DNA of 64,000 nucleotides from contig NZ_CALGPY010000012.1 in the NCBI RefSeq assembly GCF_937959485.1, positions 62,001 to 126,000 of the forward strand, written 5' to 3'. The notes below the pieces were generated by a model that saw nothing but the letters and a program-made list of their open reading frames with translations, was not told the origin of the DNA and did not search any database. Source of the DNA: an uncultured Campylobacter sp. (GTDB lineage: Bacteria > Campylobacterota > Campylobacteria > Campylobacterales > Campylobacteraceae). A program made the translations under genes and the position numbers. Shown one piece after another: positions 54,658 through 63,951 of the stretch (its first letter is position 1; each line of letters starts with the position of its first letter).

Positions 54658-54779
54658 CTTCTTCTGCCTTTAGCACGTCTTGCACTTAAAACTCTGCGGC
54701 CGTTTTTTGTTTTCATGCGGACGCGAAAGCCGTGAGTACGCTTTTTAGGGGTATTGTGGGGTTGGTACGTTCTTTTCAT
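54645..54779 (-). CDS. rpmH: RpmH, ribosomal protein L34
   Basis: 44 residues, MKRTYQPHNTPKKRTHGFR at the start and AKGRRRLAA at the end, with the typical basic composition. ATG 54779 follows AAGGAAC. It heads the rpmH-rnpA-yidD-yidC-jag-mnmE block. Confidence 0.98.
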   Translation of the reverse strand: MKRTYQPHNTPKKRTHGFRVRMKTKNGRRVLSARRAKGRRRLAA

Positions 54780-54810
54780 AACTGTTCCTTAAAGAAAATG
54801 TAAAGCGGAG

Positions 54811-54818
54811 ATTTTATA
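54811..54818 (-). promoter_or_regulatory. Probable -10 box of the rpmH operon
   Basis: TATAAAAT on the minus strand, 32 bases upstream of the rpmH start, preceded by T-rich DNA. No clear -35 hexamer. Confidence 0.4.
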
Positions 54819-54854
54819 GAAACTTTACTTAAAAACCGATAAACAAAAGCAGCC

Positions 54855-55208
54855 CTAGCGCCGATAAGCGTCGCCTTGCAGCTTTTTACGGCGCAGTTTT
54901 AAGTCCTGTTCATTTCTATTGTTTCTCTCCTTGATGTCTTGCATCGGCTGTTTTTTGATCGAAAAATCATCGTGATCGCCTACGCCTTTTGATTCACGTT
55001 GCAAATTATTTTGCAGGCTTTGCCTATCTAGTTCATTTTTTTGACGATTTAGCAGAATTTCACTATGGTTTTTCTCAAATTCTGATTGTTTATCGTTCGC
55101 AACGTAAGCGCTGGCGCTAAGGCTTACTGCACCATCTTGCGCACTTAGTACCATAGAATCAGCAAATATCGCGCCACAAAGCAGCCAAAATATCAAAGCC
55201 TTTTTCAT
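54855..55208 (-). CDS. Small exported charged protein, last gene of the efflux operon
   Basis: 117 residues with a signal peptide (ALIFWLLCGAIFADS). The rest is very hydrophilic and Gln/Lys/Asp/Asn-rich, probably helical (FEKNHSEILLNRQKNELDRQ). No family recognised. Its start overlaps the stop of the outer-membrane factor gene by 4 bases, which ties it to MacAB-type export. Confidence 0.7.
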   Translation of the reverse strand: MKKALIFWLLCGAIFADSMVLSAQDGAVSLSASAYVANDKQSEFEKNHSEILLNRQKNELDRQSLQNNLQRESKGVGDHDDFSIKKQPMQDIKERNNRNEQDLKLRRKKLQGDAYRR

Positions 55209-56563
55209 TTGCGTTTAAATTTACCTGCCATCGCGCGATAGATCGCCGCCTCATTTTGTAGCGTCAAATATCTTTGATTTAGCTCGTTTATCTTAGCATT
55301 TACGGCGTCAGTGCGGGCTTCTAGCATATCCTTTAGCTCGCTTGAACCTGCTTCGTATTTCGCAGCGTAAAGATCGGCAATGCGCGCCTTTTCATCGTAA
55401 GCAGCGCTTAAATTTTTAAGGCTAGCCAGATTGATCTGGTAAATTCTATATAAATTTAGCACCTCATTAGTAGCGTTAGAGAGCGTCTGTTCGTAATTTA
55501 CGACGTTTTTGCGAAAAGCGATCTCCGAAATTTTAAGGCGATTTTCAACCCTCGCATAATCCAAAAATGGCAGACTTATGCTTACGTTGCCGCTTAAAAA
55601 ATTTAGCTTGAAACTATCGTTAGCGCTCACGCCTTGCCCGTTAGTAAGCCCTGCGCCTAAATTTACGCTAGGAAAGAAATTTAACTTAGCGGTCTGTTCG
55701 TCGTAAAAGCTGGAATTTAACCTAGCGATCGCAGCTCTAATGTCGGGACGGTTAGCAAGCGCCGTGTAAGGCACATTTAGATCAACGCCTTGAAATTCTA
55801 TGGAATTTATCGAATCGGTGTTATCATCAAACTGCAAGCTGGAGGAGATGAGATTTCTCATATATTTATGATTATCCTCGATATTTTTTTGAATGCTTAA
55901 GACCTTGTTTTCAAGCCCTAGGATAGAATTTTGAATCTGCCTGTAATCGAGCTGCTCGGACTTGCCGTAATCATATTTTGCCTTGATTATTTTTTCGATC
56001 TCGCGGTAATCGCTTAAATTCTGTTTTGTCCATTTTAGCGAATCGTTTAGATAAAGCATCTCGAAGTACCCGCTTACGACGGAATTTATAAGAGTCAGGC
56101 GAGTATTTTCAAGGTCAAACTCACTAGCTTTGGCGTTCCAGCCCTCGGCATTTACCGCCGAGCGGATCTTGCCGAAAAGGTCAAGCTCATAGCTTACGTT
56201 AAAACCAGAGCTATAGGTTTTGTTCCAATTCGAGCCGGTGCTTATGTCGCGATTAGCGCCCGCACTCCACGAGCTACTTAGCGTAGGAAAAAGATCAGCC
56301 CTGCTTAGCCCTAAATTTGCATAAGCACTCTCAACGTTTAAAGCCGCCGTTTTTAGATCGTAGTTATTCGCAAGAGCTTGATCTACAAGCTTATTTAGGT
56401 ACGATTCGCCATATTTTTTATACCACAGCGTATCGATTTCATAGCTTGCATTTTCGTCCTTAAAATGCTCTACAGGCTTAAATTCTACCTCACTTTGATT
56501 TGAGGCGCAACCGCCGATAAAAACAGCTAAAACGCCGCTTAAAATTACTTTGGAATTTATCAT
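55205..56563 (-). CDS. TolC/NodT-like outer-membrane factor lipoprotein
   Basis: 452 residues. Lipobox FIGGCASN (Cys19) then two outer-membrane-efflux repeats: ALANNYDLKTAALNVESAYA with GLSRADLFPTLS, and ALANRPDIRAAIARLNSS with FFPSVNLGAGLTN. It forms the outer-membrane exit duct for the MacAB pump encoded upstream, 13 bases away. Confidence 0.93.
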   Translation of the reverse strand: MINSKVILSGVLAVFIGGCASNQSEVEFKPVEHFKDENASYEIDTLWYKKYGESYLNKLVDQALANNYDLKTAALNVESAYANLGLSRADLFPTLSSSWSAGANRDISTGSNWNKTYSSGFNVSYELDLFGKIRSAVNAEGWNAKASEFDLENTRLTLINSVVSGYFEMLYLNDSLKWTKQNLSDYREIEKIIKAKYDYGKSEQLDYRQIQNSILGLENKVLSIQKNIEDNHKYMRNLISSSLQFDDNTDSINSIEFQGVDLNVPYTALANRPDIRAAIARLNSSFYDEQTAKLNFFPSVNLGAGLTNGQGVSANDSFKLNFLSGNVSISLPFLDYARVENRLKISEIAFRKNVVNYEQTLSNATNEVLNLYRIYQINLASLKNLSAAYDEKARIADLYAAKYEAGSSELKDMLEARTDAVNAKINELNQRYLTLQNEAAIYRAMAGKFKRK

Positions 56564-56576
56564 TTTCTCTCCTTGT

Positions 56577-58505
56577 TTATTCTTGTGCTAAAGCATCTAT
56601 CGGATTTAATCTGCTGGCGTTTCTTGCCGGCAGATAGCCGAAAACTATACCGATCGCGGATGACGCCGCAAAGGCGATCACGAAAGGTGCGGTAGTAAAT
56701 TTCATCGCAAAATCCGGGCTTATGGTATTAAACGCAAATCCAAGCGCCAAAGCAATTAAAATTCCTAAAGCTCCGCCCAGCGAGCAAAGCAAGATCGCCT
56801 CTATCAAAAATTGCTGCAAGATGTTGGATTGCTTCGCGCCGATCGCCATCCTGATGCCGATCTCGCGCGTGCGCTCGGTAACGCTTACGAGCATGATATT
56901 CATCACGCCGATGCCGCCGACGACGAGCGAGATCACTGCTATTGATGAGATCAGAATCGTCATCGTGCCGGTAGTGCTTTGTATTGTTTGTTTGATAGTA
57001 TCTGCGTTCATCGTATGAAAATCCCGCGAGCCGTGTCTTTGGATAAGTAGCTGAGTTAGGCTCTCTTCGGCCACTTGGGTATTGACATCGTCTTTTATTT
57101 TGATGGTGATAGAGCTGATTTTTCGATTGCCCGTGATTTTATTCATCACGGTTGAGTACGGCGCGTAAATTCTTAAATTTTCGTTGCTTCCGAAGGCGTT
57201 TTTATCCTTGCCCGAAACTCCTATGATCTTAAGCGGCTTACCCGAAAATAAAATCGTCTTGCCGATAGGATCGGTGTTTTTAAAAAATGTTTTTTTAGTG
57301 TTTGGATCAATAATCGCGACAGAGGCAGAATTTTTAATATCATCGTCGCTAAAATTTCTGCCATCTTCTATATCTATGCCATTAACCGCCAAAGAATTCA
57401 CGCCGCCGCCGCGCAGTTGAGCCTTGGAGCTTAAATTCGCATAGGTTGCCGTACCGCTTGCAGAAGCATTTGGTGTGGCATAATCGACGTAGGGCTGGCG
57501 CGCCAAAACTTTAGAATCGCTTATCGTAAGGGTGCTCACAAAGCCCGCTCGCACGTCGCCGAAATTTTTACCGGGATAGATATCGATCGTATTAGTGCCA
57601 ATTTTACGGATCTCGGATAAAATTTTCTCCTCCGAACCCTTACCGAGAGCTACTACGCAGATAACCGAGGCGATGCCGATGATGATACCAAGCATCGTCA
57701 AAATTGATCTTAATTTATGCGAAAATATCGCGCTAATCGACATTTTAAAGCTCTCGATCAGTTGATCTTTGCTGAACATAAAGGAATTTTTCGTTTTAAT
57801 CTGCTCTTTTTTGCGCTCAAAAACTCGCCCAGCCTTTCTTTTATCGCTTAAAATTCTGCCGTCTTTTATCTCGATGATACGATCCGCAAATTCCGCGATA
57901 TGCGCATCATGCGTAACTATGATGATGGTGTGGCCCTCTTTGTGCAGCGCCGTTAAAATTTGCATCACCGTCTCACCGCTTTTACTATCAAGCGCGCCGG
58001 TGGGCTCGTCGGCCAAAATCACTTCGCCGCCATTTATCAGAGCGCGGGCGATACTTACTCGCTGCTGCTGTCCGCCGCTAAGCTTGCTCGGTAAATTTTT
58101 AATGCGATCGCCAAGCTCCAGCTTATCCAAAAGCTCCACCGCCCGTTTCGTCCGTTCGCTCGCCCCTACGCCCGCATACACCGCAGGCAGCGAGACGTTT
58201 GCGGTAGCATCCATCGTGGCGATGAGATTGTATTTTTGAAAGACGAAGCCGAATTTTTTGCTTCTAAGCGCCGCAAGCTCGTCGCCACTTAAATTCGCGG
58301 TTTCGCAACCTTCGATCTTATAGCTTCCACTACTTGGCGTATCAATGCAGCCGATTATGTTCATCAGCGTGGATTTTCCGCTTCCGGATTGCCCGATTAT
58401 CGATATAAACTCGCCCGCTTCGATATTTAAGCTTACGTCCTTTAGGACGTGGATTTCGTTATCGCCGAGAATGAATTTTTTGTTTATATCTTTAAGCTCT
58501 AGCAT
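56577..58505 (-). CDS. macB: MacB, ABC transporter ATPase/permease
   Basis: 642 residues. N-terminal ATPase with Walker A GQSGSGKST, signature LSGGQQQRV and Walker B ILADEPTG. A membrane helix near 270 precedes the large periplasmic MacB domain, and three C-terminal helices (FtsX type) carry VTERTREIGIRMAIGA. It drives export of macrolides, peptides or lipoproteins with MacA and the outer-membrane factor. Confidence 0.95.
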   Translation of the reverse strand: MLELKDINKKFILGDNEIHVLKDVSLNIEAGEFISIIGQSGSGKSTLMNIIGCIDTPSSGSYKIEGCETANLSGDELAALRSKKFGFVFQKYNLIATMDATANVSLPAVYAGVGASERTKRAVELLDKLELGDRIKNLPSKLSGGQQQRVSIARALINGGEVILADEPTGALDSKSGETVMQILTALHKEGHTIIIVTHDAHIAEFADRIIEIKDGRILSDKRKAGRVFERKKEQIKTKNSFMFSKDQLIESFKMSISAIFSHKLRSILTMLGIIIGIASVICVVALGKGSEEKILSEIRKIGTNTIDIYPGKNFGDVRAGFVSTLTISDSKVLARQPYVDYATPNASASGTATYANLSSKAQLRGGGVNSLAVNGIDIEDGRNFSDDDIKNSASVAIIDPNTKKTFFKNTDPIGKTILFSGKPLKIIGVSGKDKNAFGSNENLRIYAPYSTVMNKITGNRKISSITIKIKDDVNTQVAEESLTQLLIQRHGSRDFHTMNADTIKQTIQSTTGTMTILISSIAVISLVVGGIGVMNIMLVSVTERTREIGIRMAIGAKQSNILQQFLIEAILLCSLGGALGILIALALGFAFNTISPDFAMKFTTAPFVIAFAASSAIGIVFGYLPARNASRLNPIDALAQE

Positions 58506-58526
58506 CTTTACACCATAAAATTTTAA

Positions 58527-59708
58527 CTAAAACACCATCGGAGGCCCGTCCATATTTAACGGCGCGGCTTTTCCGTCGGCGATAAGCACCTCATCTTTTT
58601 CATCCAAACCGCTTAAAATTTCAGTATTCAAATCGTCGCTGACGCCCGTTTTTACGTATCGCTGCTCAGGCTCTTTGCCGTTAAGCACCGTGACGTAATC
58701 GCCTCCCCTGTCGCGCTTAATGACGGAGGTAGGTAGGTAGCTCGTATTGTTCGCTTCGCTTACGATTATGTTGTTTTCGGTCGTCATTCCGATCTTTAAA
58801 AAATCATTTTCGTTATCCACGAGCATCTTTGCGTAAAAATAGATCGCGCTGTCGCTGCTACTGGAGGATGAAGAGCCGCTGGAAGTTTTATCGTAAGTTC
58901 CGTCGCTAAGCGTGGTAAGACCGGGATCGATCTTGTAAATTTTAGCTTTTTTGATATTATCCAGATCCGATAGTATGGAGTATTCTACGTCCATTCCGAC
59001 TTTGACTTTGGATATATCGCCCTCTGCGATTTGCATCTTGATCTCCATTTTGCTTAGATCGGCGATCTTTACGATCGTAGGCGTAGTTTGGTTGGAATTT
59101 ACCGTCTTGCCCTCCTCTACCGGCATGGAAACGATCGTGCCGCTTATCGGAGCCGTGATCTTGGTGTAGCCGAAATTCGTCTCTGCGGTGCTTAGCTGAA
59201 GTTTGGTCTGCTCGATCTGCGCCTCGATCTGCTTCTGCTCGGCCTCTTTTAAAGCGGCGCTATTTTTGGCGTTTTCCACAGCCTCTTTGGAAGCGGCGTT
59301 TCTTTTATACAGCTCAAGCTCGCGATTATACTGCGTTTTAGCATTTGCCGCGGCGATCTTTGCCGAAGCCAAATTTGCCTCGTGGATCAGAAGCTGTGCC
59401 TTTTGCTGCGCAATCTCGTTTTCTTGAGTGACTGAGTCGATCTGCGCTATCATATCACCCTTTTGAACCTTATCGCCCACTTTGACGTAGAGCTTTTTGA
59501 TCTGACCGCTTACCTGCGCACCCACATCGACTAAATCCCTGGCGTAAACCTCTCCGGCAGCCGTCACCGTGCCTCTGATATCGCCCTTTTCAAGTCTAGT
59601 CGTAAGAGCTTTCGGTGCCTCTTCTTGCTTAAAAAATTTACCGTATAAAAAATATATCGCAATAAAGATAAGTACGATAGAGCCGATAAATTTCAAGGTT
59701 TTTTTCAT
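58527..59708 (-). CDS. macA: MacA, periplasmic adaptor of the MacB pump
   Basis: 393 residues. N-terminal anchor (IGSIVLIFIAIYFLYG), lipoyl half-motif VGAQVSGQIKKLYVKVGDKV, a coiled-coil hairpin (about 90-170), the second lipoyl half ITAPISGTIVSMPVEEGKTV shortened here, then beta-barrel domains. A run SSGSSSSSSSDS near 285 interrupts a loop. It joins MacB to the outer-membrane duct. First gene of the operon. Confidence 0.93.
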   Translation of the reverse strand: MKKTLKFIGSIVLIFIAIYFLYGKFFKQEEAPKALTTRLEKGDIRGTVTAAGEVYARDLVDVGAQVSGQIKKLYVKVGDKVQKGDMIAQIDSVTQENEIAQQKAQLLIHEANLASAKIAAANAKTQYNRELELYKRNAASKEAVENAKNSAALKEAEQKQIEAQIEQTKLQLSTAETNFGYTKITAPISGTIVSMPVEEGKTVNSNQTTPTIVKIADLSKMEIKMQIAEGDISKVKVGMDVEYSILSDLDNIKKAKIYKIDPGLTTLSDGTYDKTSSGSSSSSSSDSAIYFYAKMLVDNENDFLKIGMTTENNIIVSEANNTSYLPTSVIKRDRGGDYVTVLNGKEPEQRYVKTGVSDDLNTEILSGLDEKDEVLIADGKAAPLNMDGPPMVF

Positions 59709-59772
59709 TTTGCCAACTTCAAATAAAATAGGGGCTAATTCTAATGTAAAAATATAAAATTTTAGTTAAATA

Positions 59773-60642
59773 CTAAATTCTTTGCTCGCGCACGGCGTAA
59801 AATTTCATAATCTTTTTATGTAAAATTAGCGAAACATAAATCAACGCCGAGCCCGCAAGTAGGCGCGCCAGATCGGCATCTTTTTGCCAAAATACCAAAT
59901 TTACGACGATCGCTGCGGGAATGAGCGCGTTATTCATAATCGCAAGCACGCCGCTATCGACCTCGCACGCGCCTTTGTTCCACAAAAAATACCCTAAAGC
60001 GCTGGCTACCGTACCCAGATACACAATCACCGCACCTTGCGAGAAGCTGGGATTAAATTTAGAAAAATCCCCGAGCACGATCGCAGCAATCGCCGTAACC
60101 GCGGTAGCCCCCACGAAAAAGTAGCCGAAAAGCTCCTTCTGCTCGCTAAAGCCGTGGCGCTCCAGCATAAATTTATACGCGCTCTGCCCGAGCCCGAAGC
60201 ATAAATTTGCGCCTTGTACGAGAAAGAAACCCGTCAAAAACTCAGAGTTTATCGCGCCGAATTTTATCACCAAGGCACCTAGCACCGCGACTGCAACGCT
60301 AAAAAGATATAGCGCGCGAAATCTAAGCTTAAGCGCGTCGTAAAGCAGCGTCACGTAAAACGGAGTAAATATCGTAAAAAGCGCCACTTCATAGACCTTC
60401 AAATACGCAAAGCTGCGGTAGTAGAAGATATACATCACGCCGATCTGCACGGCGCCCACGGCGCAAATTTTAAGCGCCAAGGCTGGATTTACGCCGCGAA
60501 ATTTCATAAACGGCAAAAAGCAAATTAGCGCCAATGATACGCGCGAAAACGCCAAATACGCGCTGTCTATGCCGCGCAAAAACTCGCCTATCAGAGAGAA
60601 GCTAAAAGCCCAAATACAAGTAACCAAAATCAGTTTTTTCAA
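59773..60642 (-). CDS. EamA/DMT-family transporter
   Basis: 289 residues with ten membrane helices in two repeats, beginning LILVTCIWAFSFSLIGEFLRG. Repeat-end motifs FTIFTPFYVTLLYDAL and YLGTVASALGYFLWNKG fit the family. Substrate unknown (metabolite or amino-acid efflux in relatives). It diverges from glmU. Confidence 0.88.
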   Translation of the reverse strand: MKKLILVTCIWAFSFSLIGEFLRGIDSAYLAFSRVSLALICFLPFMKFRGVNPALALKICAVGAVQIGVMYIFYYRSFAYLKVYEVALFTIFTPFYVTLLYDALKLRFRALYLFSVAVAVLGALVIKFGAINSEFLTGFFLVQGANLCFGLGQSAYKFMLERHGFSEQKELFGYFFVGATAVTAIAAIVLGDFSKFNPSFSQGAVIVYLGTVASALGYFLWNKGACEVDSGVLAIMNNALIPAAIVVNLVFWQKDADLARLLAGSALIYVSLILHKKIMKFYAVREQRI

Positions 60643-60758
60643 AACGTCCGCCTAAGCTTTAAAATTTGAGCGGACATTTTATAAAATTTTAGTTAAATTT
60701 GGGATTTAAATTTCGTCCGCGCGGCATAAATTTAGGTTTTTATTTATTTTAAATGTGT

Positions 60759-60764
60759 TAAAAT
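60759..60764 (+). promoter_or_regulatory. Probable -10 box of glmU
   Basis: TAAAAT preceded by TGTG at 60754-60757, 30 bases before the glmU ATG, with T-rich DNA upstream. The ribosome site TTAAGGG follows. Confidence 0.45.
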
Positions 60765-60794
60765 TATCCAATTTTTGAAAATTTAAGGGTAAAA

Positions 60795-62096
60795 ATGAAC
60801 GACATTTCGGTTATAGTTCTTGCCGCAGGACTCGGCACTCGGATGAAGTCGCAAAAAGCCAAGGTTCTTTTCGAGCTTTGCGGCGAGCCGATGATAATCC
60901 ACATCTTAAAGAAAGCTTACGAAATTTCAAACGATGTGAGCGTGATTTTACACTATCAATTCGACGAGGTTAAAAGCGCGGTTCTAGCGCACTTCCCAAA
61001 CGCTAAAATTTATAAACAAGACCACGAGCATTTCCCCGGCACTGCAGGCGGACTAAAAGAGGTCGAAATCAGCGGAGCCAAAACGCTCATAATCTGCGGC
61101 GATATGCCTTTGATAAAAAGCGCCGAACTTCGCAAGCTCTGCGAGGGGGACGCGGAAGTAAATCTAAGCGTTTTTAGCGCGCGCGATCCTTTCGGATACG
61201 GCCGCGTAATTACTCGCGGCGGCGAAATTTTAAAGATCGTCGAGCAAAAGGACGCAAGCGAAGAGGAGAAGGCGGTAAAAGACGCAAACGCCGGCTGCTA
61301 CTGCTTCAAAAGCGACGCGTTAAAACAAATCCTACCGCAGATCAAACCGGATAACGCGCAAAAAGAATACTACCTCACGGATGCGATCAAAATCGCCAAA
61401 GATATGGGCTTAAAATGCGCCGCCGTGTGGGTGGACGAGCAAAGCTTCATGGGCATAAACGATAAGCTCGCCCTTAGCATCGCCGAAAATTTAATGCAAA
61501 ACGAGATCAAAGAAAATTTGATGAAACAAGGCGTTTTGATGCGCCTACCGCAAAGCATCTACATCGATGGCAGGGCGAAATTTATCGGCGAGTGCGAGCT
61601 GCAAGAAAACGTAAGCATCATCGGTCCTTGCGTGATCGAAAGCTCGCTCATCAAAAGCGACTGCGTCATCGAAGATAGCGTCGTAAAAAACTCCGACATC
61701 GGTCCGATGGCGCATCTGCGCCCAAAATGCGAAGTTATTGGTACTCATATCGGAAATTTCGTCGAGCTTAAAAACGCGAAAGTAAACAAGATCAAGGCGG
61801 GGCATTTAAGCTACCTCGGAGATTGCGAGATCGATGAGGGCAGCAATATCGGCTGCGGCACGATTACGTGCAACTACGACGGCAAGAAAAAATACAAAAC
61901 GATAATCGGCAAAAACGTCTTTATCGGCTCGGACACGCAGCTAGTAGCGCCCGTGCGGGTGGCTGACGACGTCATAATCGCCGCGGGCACGACGGTTACG
62001 AGCGACGTTCCAAGCGGCGCGCTGGCGATCAGCCGAAGCAAACAAATCAACAAAGATGGGTTTTTCCATAAATTTTTTAGGAGCGAAGATGAATAA
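60795..62096 (+). CDS. glmU: GlmU, bifunctional UDP-GlcNAc pyrophosphorylase / GlcN-1-P acetyltransferase
   Basis: 433 residues. The N-terminal part has LAAGLGTRMKSQKAKVL and makes UDP-GlcNAc from GlcNAc-1-P and UTP. The C-terminal left-handed beta-helix carries the acetyltransferase, with IGPMAHLRPKCEVIGTHIGNF and GTITCNYDGKKKYKTIIG shortened here. It feeds peptidoglycan, LOS and lipid A synthesis. The end overlaps coaBC by 8 bases. Confidence 0.97.
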   Translation: MNDISVIVLAAGLGTRMKSQKAKVLFELCGEPMIIHILKKAYEISNDVSVILHYQFDEVKSAVLAHFPNAKIYKQDHEHFPGTAGGLKEVEISGAKTLIICGDMPLIKSAELRKLCEGDAEVNLSVFSARDPFGYGRVITRGGEILKIVEQKDASEEEKAVKDANAGCYCFKSDALKQILPQIKPDNAQKEYYLTDAIKIAKDMGLKCAAVWVDEQSFMGINDKLALSIAENLMQNEIKENLMKQGVLMRLPQSIYIDGRAKFIGECELQENVSIIGPCVIESSLIKSDCVIEDSVVKNSDIGPMAHLRPKCEVIGTHIGNFVELKNAKVNKIKAGHLSYLGDCEIDEGSNIGCGTITCNYDGKKKYKTIIGKNVFIGSDTQLVAPVRVADDVIIAAGTTVTSDVPSGALAISRSKQINKDGFFHKFFRSEDE

Positions 62097-63270
62097 GAAA
62101 AAGGTTTTACTCGCGGTTTGCGGGAGTATCAGTTTTTACAAAGCGTTTGAAATTTTATCCGCTCTGAAAAAGTCGAATTTCGACGTCTATGTCGCGCTTA
62201 GCGACGGCGTGCAGGAATTTGTCAGCTACAAAGCATTCGAGGCGCTGTGCGATCACCCCGTGCTTTGTAAAGCCAATGAAAACTGGCAGGCGGGCGTCAA
62301 CCACATCGCTTATTCCAAGGTGGATTTAGTTTTGATCGCGCCTGCGACGGCAAATACGATAAACAAGCTCGCGTGGGGCGTCTGCGACAACGTATTTTTA
62401 GAGGTGCTAAACGCGGCTTTCGCCCACGCCAAGGTGGTTATCGCGCCGGCCGCAAATCCCGCGCTACTTGAAAACAACATCACAAAAAACTGCATCGATA
62501 TGCTAAAAGCGAGCGTCAATGCGTATTTTGTGGATCCGATAGAAAAAACTCTAGCTTGCGGCGATACCGGTAAGGGCGGATTAGCGAGCACCGAGGCGAT
62601 CATGCAGACGCTAAAGCGCGCGCTTTACAACGATAAATTTTGGGAGGATAAAACCGTCATCATCACCGGAGGTGCGACGATCGAAAAGATCGACAGCGTG
62701 CGTGGTATTACGAATTTCTCTAGCGGCAAAACCTCCAAAGCGATTGCCGACGCGCTGTTTTATCTGGGCGCGGACGTAACGCTGATCTCTAGCAACGAAT
62801 ATGAAAATTTACCGTACAAGCTCGTTAAATTTGAAAGTACTATCGGACTAAAATCGGCGCTTGACAGCACAAAATTCCCGGACGGCGCATATTTGATAAT
62901 GGCCGCTGCTGTAAGCGACTACTCGCCGAAGGTGCGCTACAAAGACAAGGTGAAAAAAGCGGAGATCGGCGAAATTTGGAATTTACGCCTAGGCGAAAAC
63001 GAGGATATCTTAAGCTCCGTGCGCGGAAATATCAAAAAGGTGGGCTTTAAACTCGAAACCGATCGCGAAAATGCCGTCGGCGAGGCCAAACGCATGCTTA
63101 ATGAAAAGCATCTCGACGCCGTATGTCTAAACGTGCTCGACGACATCGTTAGGCTCGGCGGCGACGTCCTTAAGGTCACCTTTATCACGAAAAACGATCA
63201 GGTCGTAATCGACACCGCGCCGAAGGACGAAGTCGCCCTAAAAATCGCAGCTGAGCTGAAAAAAATCTGA
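62089..63270 (+). CDS. coaBC: CoaBC, phosphopantothenoylcysteine synthetase/decarboxylase
   Basis: 393 residues from ATG 62089 behind TTAGGAGC; a frame-open stretch starts 33 bases upstream inside glmU but lacks a site. The CoaC flavoprotein part has LLAVCGSISFYKA and APATANTINKLAWGVCDN; the CoaB part has ITGGATIEKIDSVRGITNFS and the KKAEIG block. It carries out the middle steps of coenzyme A synthesis, the pathway PanB also feeds. Confidence 0.96.
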   Translation: MNKKKVLLAVCGSISFYKAFEILSALKKSNFDVYVALSDGVQEFVSYKAFEALCDHPVLCKANENWQAGVNHIAYSKVDLVLIAPATANTINKLAWGVCDNVFLEVLNAAFAHAKVVIAPAANPALLENNITKNCIDMLKASVNAYFVDPIEKTLACGDTGKGGLASTEAIMQTLKRALYNDKFWEDKTVIITGGATIEKIDSVRGITNFSSGKTSKAIADALFYLGADVTLISSNEYENLPYKLVKFESTIGLKSALDSTKFPDGAYLIMAAAVSDYSPKVRYKDKVKKAEIGEIWNLRLGENEDILSSVRGNIKKVGFKLETDRENAVGEAKRMLNEKHLDAVCLNVLDDIVRLGGDVLKVTFITKNDQVVIDTAPKDEVALKIAAELKKI

Positions 63271-63273
63271 TCC

Positions 63274-63951
63274 GTGAATAGCCTAAATCATCTCGCCCTT
63301 GTGATGGACGGCAACGGGCGCTGGGCGAAAAAGCGCGGTCTGCTGCGCACCGGCGGGCACGAAGCAGGCGCGGAGGTCGTGGAGCAGATCTGCGAGTTTT
63401 GTATCGATGAAGGCATCGCAAACCTCACGCTCTACGCTTTTAGCACCGAAAATTGGAAGCGCCCGAAAAGCGAAGTGGAATTTTTGATGAAACTGCTTCA
63501 AAAATTCCTAATTTCACGCCGCGAAAAATTTATCCAAAACGGAATAAAATTCTATCCGATCGGCGACATATCAGCTTTTAGCGGCGATCTGCGAAGCGAG
63601 ATCGAATATCTTTCAAATTTAACTCAAAACGAGCGAGCGCTAAATTTTAACCTAGCGATCAATTACGGCTCTCGCGACGAGATCGTGCGGGCTTGCGAGC
63701 GGCTGCTTGCAAGCGGCGAGCGACTAAGCGAAGCGGGTATCGGCGCGCATCTGGATACTGCGCACAGCGGCGACGTGGATCTGCTGGTGCGCACGGGCGG
63801 CGAGCAGCGGCTATCTAATTTCTTGCTCTGGCAGGCAAGCTACGCCGAGCTTGCGTTTACGCCGACGCTGTGGCCGGATTTCACGCGCGAGGAGCTTGCG
63901 CGCATAGTGGATGATTTCCGCCGCAAACAGCGCCGCTTCGGCGGTCTTTGA
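63274..63951 (+). CDS. uppS: UppS, undecaprenyl diphosphate synthase
   Basis: 225 residues from GTG 63274, 3 bases after the coaBC stop. Family motifs: LALVMDGNGRWAKKRGL, YAFSTENWKRP, LNFNLAINYGSRDEI, VDLLVRTGGEQRLSNFLLWQ and AELAFTPTLWPDF. It makes the C55 lipid carrier for peptidoglycan and LOS. Confidence 0.97.
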   Translation: MNSLNHLALVMDGNGRWAKKRGLLRTGGHEAGAEVVEQICEFCIDEGIANLTLYAFSTENWKRPKSEVEFLMKLLQKFLISRREKFIQNGIKFYPIGDISAFSGDLRSEIEYLSNLTQNERALNFNLAINYGSRDEIVRACERLLASGERLSEAGIGAHLDTAHSGDVDLLVRTGGEQRLSNFLLWQASYAELAFTPTLWPDFTREELARIVDDFRRKQRRFGGL

